Below are positions 46,174 through 52,631 of a stretch of DNA of 52,631 bases, one piece after another. The DNA is from Calcarisporiella thermophila CBS 279.70 (taxonomy: Eukaryota > Calcarisporiellomycota): contig NW_027192200.1 of the NCBI RefSeq assembly GCF_041956535.1, positions 709,118 through 761,748 on the forward strand. Direction: 5' to 3'. How positions within the stretch are numbered: position 1 is the stretch's first letter; the number at the start of each line of letters is the position of its first letter. Under the pieces are notes generated by a model. It was given only the letters and a program-made list of their open reading frames with translations. It was not told the DNA's origin and did no database searches. Position numbers and translations under genes: made by a program.

Positions 46174-48000
46174 AACAAGCCCATTCCCTTTGCTGGAGGG
46201 GAGGGGACGGAACGAGAGGAACTGATTTGATCCGATAGTCTTTGCTAATTATTTATTTCCTTTACGATCTGTACAATAGCATAATATGTATAAAGCTTGT
46301 TGGTGTTTCACTATTCTTTCCCACCACAGAGCCATCCATGTGCACTCTTTTTTAGTTTCTTTGAAGTTTGCCTTCTCTTTTGCTCTGCTCCACTGTTTAG
46401 CTGATAATTAAACCCCTACCACTAGGATGGTCACCTAGAGATAGTTTTGCAAAGGACCCATTCACACGTTATGAGTGCTAAAAACAGTAAGACAAGCCAG
46501 CCCTCGCTTCCTTTCTTCCCTGGCCGATGGCCACTTCTATCAGGGTTGGTCTTCGGTTTTGGGCTTGCCAAATGCTCTATGGAAGCACAGGTTAACTTGA
46601 TTTTAGACATGTTTTCCTGTTGTTGTTTTGCAAACTCTCTTTGGGGACAGGAATCTACCCCAGGAGGCACTGGACCATGCGACCGTGCCGATCGGTGCAA
46701 CGGATTGCGTTAACTGTGTCTCCATCGAGGGGTTTGCTCACGGGGAAGTAGAAGCCGCACATTCGGAACGCGACGCCGAGCAAGAGGCTTGAGAGCGGGG
46801 GTGGGAGAGGCGTCTTTTTGTCAGGTTGAAATGCGGGCGGATTTCAAGCAAAGGTGGAGGGGGCTGAAGATTGGGGCGTGGGCTGGACATCAGCAGGATC
46901 TGTAGGGTTGCCCAAGTGGGGTCTTTCTAGCTTTTGAGCTCTCTCCCTTTCCATCTTAGCTAAGGGAACATCGTGCTTGTTTGCCATTGCCAAGGAAAGC
47001 GGTGACCCCCGTATAGAATGCATTGTCATGCCCGTGCTGTCCAGTACGGGCAGTCAGTTTCGGCTCCAACGACTTCAATCATATCGGCTACCGTTGGATT
47101 TCCCGATGGCTGGCCATTCGGCAGCGCTTGATGTCCCGTAACACATCGGACCAAACGCGGAAAATGGTACGAAGGGAAGGTGCCATTGGCAAGGCTGCCA
47201 AGTCTGTCTAGTTATGAGCATGCTGGAAAGAAATTGTGATACGACTTGGCAGAGAATCATTTTGAAGGAGAGGAGCAAGGTGTTAGTGCTTTTGGTTTGG
47301 CGGATAGACCAGCATTTCCAGGACCATGAAGTAGTTGCACCCTTATTTCGATGCAATCACGCAACCTTGGATTACTCAGAATCTCCCTAACCAAAAATGT
47401 CAAATTAGTAGAAATTGACCATATTTGGGCAATTTATAACTGAATTTCCAAAAATTTCATCGTAGTTTAATATGGTAGACCCAGTCTTTATACACTGGGA
47501 ATTTCTAAACGAAACCTACAACTGGGTTTTGGGCCGAGATAAAATTAGCAGTGTGAGAAAAGAATAGGATACGAGAGGGTGGCAAGTAAGCGATTTGGAT
47601 GTGTAGGGAGCAGGGTTGGAGAACTTGGCCGGCCGTACCAGATATTTTCACGAGCTGCGAGCCTCGAAAGGGGTGGGAGCGGCGCCTAAAGTCGACTATT
47701 TCGTCAAGGTGCCTTTGGAAAATTATCAATATGACTTTATCCCTAGGATGGAATTCCTGGATGTTTCAGCGGTGAGCCAATAGGTTGGACATGTCTAAGG
47801 GGTCTGACCTTTACTCATTGTCCGGCTATCTTTTTTCGTGTTCTATTTCGGAACTTTGTCCAGTCCAACCATATTTCAGTTTTGATGTTTTGCATCTTTT
47901 TTTGTCATATATATAAATGTATGGGTTCGGGTGGGGGGAAAAGCTTGTCTCCAACTTTTTTTTTCATTGCTTTCCTCCTTTTATTTTAACTCACAAGAAA
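46174..48000. other. Long spacer upstream of the ATPase gene, no gene recognised
   Basis: About 1.8 kb. Short frames on both strands around 46430-46710 and 47020-47360 give no recognisable domains. The 84 bases before the ATPase ATG contain another in-frame ATG (47917), but the conserved start is 48001. Confidence 0.45.
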
Positions 48001-51000
48001 ATGTCCCGCGATGCAGAGGACAGCCATGATTGGCACACGCTGTCAGTAGACGAAGTCGCTACCACTCTTCACACATCGCTTAGCGAGGGGCTCTCATCGG
48101 CCGAGGTGTCCGCTCGCCTAGCTAAATATGGCGTCAACGAGCTGAGCTCCAATGAGGGCCCTACCTGGGTCAAGGTGTTGCTCCGTCAGCTCCTAGATGT
48201 CATGAATTGGATGTTCATTGCGATCGGCGTCGTTTGCTATGTCCTGATGGATTTTGCGGCCGGATCCGTCCTCATTTTCATCGCCATCCTCAATCTCGCC
48301 CTCACCTTTTCTCAGGAATATGCCGCCGAGCAAACCCTCGCCGCCCTCCGAAATCTATCGTCTCCTGTGGCCGATGTCGTGCGGGATGGTAAAGAGCAGA
48401 CGGTGGCCAGCCGTGACATCGTCCCCGGAGATATCCTTCTTGTCAAGGAGGGTGACTCCGTGGCTGCAGACGCGCGACTCTTCTATATCTCCAACCTTGA
48501 ACTTGACGAGGCGCTACTGACGGGCGAATCTATACCAGTCCAAAAACAATTGATAACGCTGAAACAACCAGGTATGTACCGAGTCTATTTCTAATGCAGT
48601 GGAGGGAAGGGATAAGAAAAACGAGCAAGCGCTAATTCTGAATGCTCCCCTATAACAGACGAACCTCTTGGAGACCGCATCAATATGGTCTACAGCTCTT
48701 CCATTGTTGCCAAGGGCCGCGGCAGAGCGATCGTGACCGCCACCGGCATGCATACCGAAATCGGCAAGGTCGCAACGAAACTCAGCGAGACCAGCGACAA
48801 CGACCGCACGCGTATTCAGAAAAGCCTCGACAAAATGTACATAATTCTACTCATTGCGGCGTTGCTCTTTGTCTTTATCGTGTTCGCGTCCGTGAAGTTC
48901 ACCGCTAGCTATGATGTAACTATGTACGCCATGGCAGCGGCGCTTTCCGTGCTTCCGGCCGGGTTGACTACCGTTCTCACCGTCACCCTCGTGGTGGGAG
49001 GTCAGAAGATGACGCAGCAAAAGGCCATCGTCCGTAAGCTAAAAGTTTTGGAAACGCTCGGGTCCGTCACCCATATCTTCTCTGATAAAACGGGGACCCT
49101 CACTCTCGCAAAAATGGTGGTGACCCGCTTCTGGACCCCTAAGGAGGGCTATTTCTACGCGACCCCGAATGGCCTCGCTCCGGAGGGCGACATCTATCGC
49201 ACGCGCGATTTCTCGGATAAAGTAGTCGATCCATCCAACGGCGAGTTAGTCGATAAGGCAGCCTTGTCAGCCGACCTCGAGCAAATGGTCCTCTGTGCAG
49301 CGCTCTGCAACATGTCGAGCATCCATCGGAAGGATTCGAGCAGCGAGAGTGAAATGGCAGAGGAGAAAGACGAAAAAGAGTCCCAGAGTACGGGTTCAGA
49401 TGATTGGATATCAAATGGGGCGCCTACCGAAGTCGCCCTTCAAGTGTTTGCCCACAAGTTTAACATGGGAAAACCCGATCTGACCAAGAGGGGTTGGGAA
49501 CTCTTGTTCGAGTACCAGTTCGACTCGACCATCAAGCGCATGTCGACCCTCTATCTAAACCGACCGAACAGCCAGCTAATGTTATTTACAAAGGGCGCGA
49601 CGGAACGCATTCTGCCGATCTGCACCAACCTGGACGAGGAAGCGAAGGCAAGTGTGTTCGAGACAGTTGAGAAGCTGGCCTCCGATGGACTGCGTGTCAT
49701 GGCCATGGCATGTCGCAAGGTGGATCTGCCTGTGAACGAGGTACACAATCACCTAAAGAAGCTGTCTCGTGACGACATGGAATGCGGTCTCGAGTTCCTC
49801 GGCCTCACTGGTATCTATGATCCTCCGCGACCCGAATCCCGCCCGGCCATCCAGGAGGCGCATCGTGCTGGCATCTCCGTCCATATGCTGACAGGAGATC
49901 ACGAAATTACAGCCGTGGCCATCGCCAAGGAGATCAACATTCTTAACGAAAAGACCATGTCTGCTGAGCAGATCAGGGCACTCGTCATGACGGGTGCGCA
50001 ATTCGACGCCATGTCGATCGAGGACATCGACAAGCTGGAGCGACTCCCGCTCGTCATTGCGCGCTGCTCGCCCGACACAAAGGTTAAGATGATCCAGGCA
50101 TCCGCACGCCGACGTAACATTTCAGCCATGACGGGCGACGGGGTCAATGATTCTCCTTCGCTTCGTATTGCCGACGTGGGCATCGCAATGGGTAAAAACG
50201 GCAGCGACGTTGCGAAACAAGCCTCCGATATCATTCTGAGTGACGACAACTTTGCGACGATCTTGCGGGCCATCGCCGAGGGCCGACGAATTTACCAGAA
50301 CATACAGAGATTCCTTCTCTACTACTGGATCTGTGTGGCTGCTCTCGCCGTGATGATACTTCTTGGCCTGGTGGTGCGCGACCCGGAAAACAAGGTCATT
50401 GCCCCATTGTCTACCCTGCAGATGATTTTCTTATACGTTGCCATCACTCCACCCGCCGGTGCCCTCAGTGTTCAGCCCGCCTCCAAGACAGTCATGCAAG
50501 AGCCACCACGGCCCCCCACCGAGAGCATTTTCAATCGCGAAATATTGCTTGATACCCTGGTCTATACATCCGGCATGGTAGCCCTCAGCGCCATTGCTTA
50601 CTTTGTTCCGCTCTACGCCGTCGGTCACGGATTGACTGGTGTCAATTGCGACGCTATCTATGAACAAGGCCCTTGCGATCCGATCTACCGGGCACGCAGC
50701 TCATTGCTCGTCACTGTTTTGTTTGGTCTGCTCATTATCATGGTCCACTGCCGGAGTTATCGCCAAGTGGAGTGGGACTTGGCAGGCATTTCAAAAACAC
50801 TACGATCGCGCGTGGTGATTGGCACATTCTGCTTCGACCTGATCTCTGTTCTCATTCTCTTGTATGTCCCTGAGGTTGCTATCAAAGGCTTTCATATGCT
50901 GGGTATCTCCTGGGAATGGGGGTTGGCACTAGGCCTAGATATCTTCTTTATTGCGTTTGGCGAATTCTACAAGCTCATCAAACGCAAGACCCTGAAACCC

Positions 51001-51039
51001 CTCGAAAACCGGCCGGGTTATGATTTTGCAGCGGTGTAG
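48001..51039 (+). CDS. ENA: ENA-type (P-type IID) Na+/K+-exporting ATPase
   Basis: Plasma-membrane alkali-cation pump. Two exons, 48001-48571 and 48659-51039; 983 residues. ATG 48001 gives the cation-ATPase N-terminal domain (WHTLSVDEVATTLHTSLSEG, RLAKYGVNEL). Motifs: LTGES at about 173-177 (actuator), M4 LSVLPAGLTTVLTVTLVVGG at about 287-306, phosphorylation site DKTGTLT at about 333, KGATERIL, MLTGDHEITAVAIAKE, and the hinge MTGDGVNDSP at about 681. M4 lacks the PEGL glutamate used by Ca2+ pumps for cation binding, as do other IID pumps, which favours Na+/K+ over Ca2+. The C-terminal helices (LLYYWICVAALAVMILLGLV, APLSTLQMIFLYVAITPPAG) are complete. Ends YDFAAV. Apparently intact. Confidence 0.9.
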
Positions 51040-51832
51040 AGACAAGAGCAAGTTTTGTTTTATTGATAGACTGTGTTATATTGTATACTTGTGCATATTA
51101 GAATGCGTGCTTTTATATATAAATTGCTTGTGGTTCTGCTTTTGCGAATGAATCAACTGAAGCCTAGTGTAGAAGCAGGACGCTAGACAACTGGGGGACC
51201 TAAGACTCTTCTTAACCATGCTCTTCATTGCTCTTAATTTTAATAAATATAAAAATTACTAATTCGAAAGAAATAACCAAGTTTGAATCACTCTTTAATA
51301 TAGAGTGTTTTTTTAAGGTAGAAAAAATTAATCGAATTTTGATTAATTTTCCAATTATTTTTCTTTTATTGAATTTCTTCCATTAAAATGAACACTCATT
51401 CAATTTCACCTGTGCATCACAATATATATACAGTATATCATGCTAAATATAAAATTGGATAATGAGATTTAAAATATGTTTATTTACTGTGATTAACTCC
51501 AATATTCTTAACACTGGCAATTTATATCAATTTGTCTTTTATTTTTGAAATAGAGGGGTTTTATCAAAAAAATGTTAAATCTCTCGAAATATATCAATGC
51601 TGTAGTCGAACTACAGCATTGATATATTTCGAGAGTGAAATCTATTTAGTATTTTATTTCTTTGAGAGCCTGGAATTTGGAGAAGCTTCAATTCTTTTCC
51701 AAATATGATCCTGGGGTCTAGGATAATTTTTTTGTATAGAGGTTGCAATTGAATTGAAAACTCTGGAGAAGCATTAAATAAAAAAACCGTAGATTATTCA
51801 ATTTTCAAAAACTGCACCTTGGTGGCACTGAA
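51040..51832. other. AT-rich spacer with a perfect hairpin
   Basis: Holds the ATPase 3' end and then very AT-rich sequence without coding signal, plus the hairpin at 51581-51635. Confidence 0.6.
51581..51635. repeat. Perfect inverted repeat, 26-bp arms, 3-base loop
   Basis: CTCTCGAAATATATCAATGC followed by TGTAGT is exactly repeated in inverse after the loop CGA. There is not one mismatch in 26 pairs. Confidence 0.95.
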
Positions 51833-52612
51833 GTGTCAATCGCTAATTTCCTGGCAAGCCAATACGCACAGGGAAAATCGGCGGATTCCTGCCATCTATA
51901 TCGCTCAGCCATCGGGGAACTGCAGACAAGCCATCCATATCTCGATTCCATCGTCTCTAGATTCCTTAGGATAGTAGACAGATTGGCGCCCCCTTTAAAC
52001 CTGGCAGAAGACCCTATCGACATCACCCCGATTCTGGAACATCTCAGAGGAACGCCCAACACTGAACTATCCCTGCGCAACCTTACTTACAAGTTGGCAT
52101 GGCTCCTGGCGGTAGTCACCTTTTCTAGCACGCATGGACCTTCAGTCGATCGCGGTCGGCGAAACAATGATGAAGGGGAAGATAATAGCACCGAAGGAAC
52201 GAGAAGGAATCGGCGCATCATAAAACCCATCCATGTCCATCGATTCCCAGACCCCAACCTCTGTCCAGTAGAGTGCTTCATTGAATATAGGAGGCGCTGG
52301 CAAGAGCAGGATAAACTGCAACAAGGCTCAGAGGTATTCCTCTGCCCTGGAATTGCTCGCCCTGCGAGGCCCGCAACGATTTCGCGATGAATCAAAACAA
52401 TCTTAGCAATCACCTCACCCGACGCAAGAGCCCACGACGCGCGGAAAACAGGGGCCACCCTCGCTCTACGAAGATTCAATGTAGACACAGTGGTCACAAT
52501 AGGGAATCGGTCTTCCGCCACCACTTTCGACCTATACTACCGCAGGGATAGAGCTGTAAATGCCGATATCTCGGGCGCGCTTCTCTCCTTAGAACTCGAG
52601 GAACCGCGCTAG
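51833..52612 (+). pseudogene. Broken tyrosine-recombinase element, copy 2
   Basis: Second member of the family at 33401-34354, in the same orientation and cut at its 5' side: homology starts at SIANFLASQYAQGKSADSCH. It continues AIGELQTSHPYL, SLRNLTYKLAWLLAVVTFSS, HRFPDPNLCPVECFIEYRRR and QGSEVFLCPGIARPARPATI. TGA at 52388-52390 interrupts it where copy 1 has arginine. Beyond that stop the same frame gives AHDARKTGATLALRRFNVD and TTFDLYYRRDRAVNADISGA, with the tyrosine of the catalytic site, and ends LEEPR with TAG at 52610-52612. The element's terminal sequence then runs off the window. Confidence 0.8.
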
Positions 52613-52631
52613 GGCCCTCTGGATCATCGTG

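Noticed and set aside
47917-48000. Upstream ATG extending the ATPase by 28 residues
   Set aside because: The extension is Phe-rich and unlike the family, while ATG 48001 begins the conserved N-terminal domain.

Overview
The window looks like nuclear DNA of a filamentous or early-diverging fungus. Genes lie close together on both strands. Most are cut by short GT-AG introns of roughly 45-200 bp. Many products are of fungal type: Oca/Siw14-type phosphatase-like protein, Slx9, Yop1, Ypt7, an ENA-type alkali-cation ATPase, a Yap/AP-1-like bZIP, a 14-TM DHA2 drug exporter and an LPMO-like secreted protein with an N-terminal histidine. The species cannot be named from this sequence, and non-Dikarya is only my guess. 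There is one assembly gap of 517 N at 24707-25223.

Region 0-12.7 kb: APC2 (cell cycle), a thioredoxin reductase with a possible mitochondrial presequence, a single-pass membrane protein with a PPxY motif, two tandem PA-TM-RING ubiquitin ligases, and an unrecognised protein with a very long glutamate tract. 12.65-14.2 kb is an unexplained, partly GC-rich spacer.

Region 14.2-28.1 kb is housekeeping. Three 40S-subunit genes lie close together: TSR3 (18S rRNA modification), SLX9 (pre-40S maturation/export) and ribosomal protein eS8. SLX9 and eS8 are divergent over 175 bp. A secreted LPMO-like gene sits between TSR3 and SLX9. Next come an Oca-type pseudophosphatase and YOP1 (divergent), YPT7/Rab7 and a SNF2/STH1 chromatin-remodelling ATPase (divergent), the latter interrupted by the gap.

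Region 28.4-34.4 kb: an intact DHA2 transporter is followed by a decayed tandem copy. That copy is cut off at its 5' end exactly where a broken tyrosine-recombinase element begins.

Region 34.4-42.3 kb is an AT-rich accessory island. It holds a terminal-repeat family related to the recombinase element, a roughly 2 kb segment bounded by inverted copies of that repeat and carrying a frameshifted unknown gene, an unknown multi-pass membrane protein, a decayed patatin-like phospholipase and MITE-like hairpins. This is the least explained part of the window.

Region 42.3-51.1 kb returns to conserved genes: TAM41 (mitochondrial CDP-diacylglycerol synthase), a cysteine-rich bZIP regulator and an ENA-type P-type ATPase. 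The right edge is AT-rich, with a perfect 26-bp-arm hairpin and a second broken recombinase copy running off the window. No tRNA, rRNA or CRISPR array was recognised by eye.
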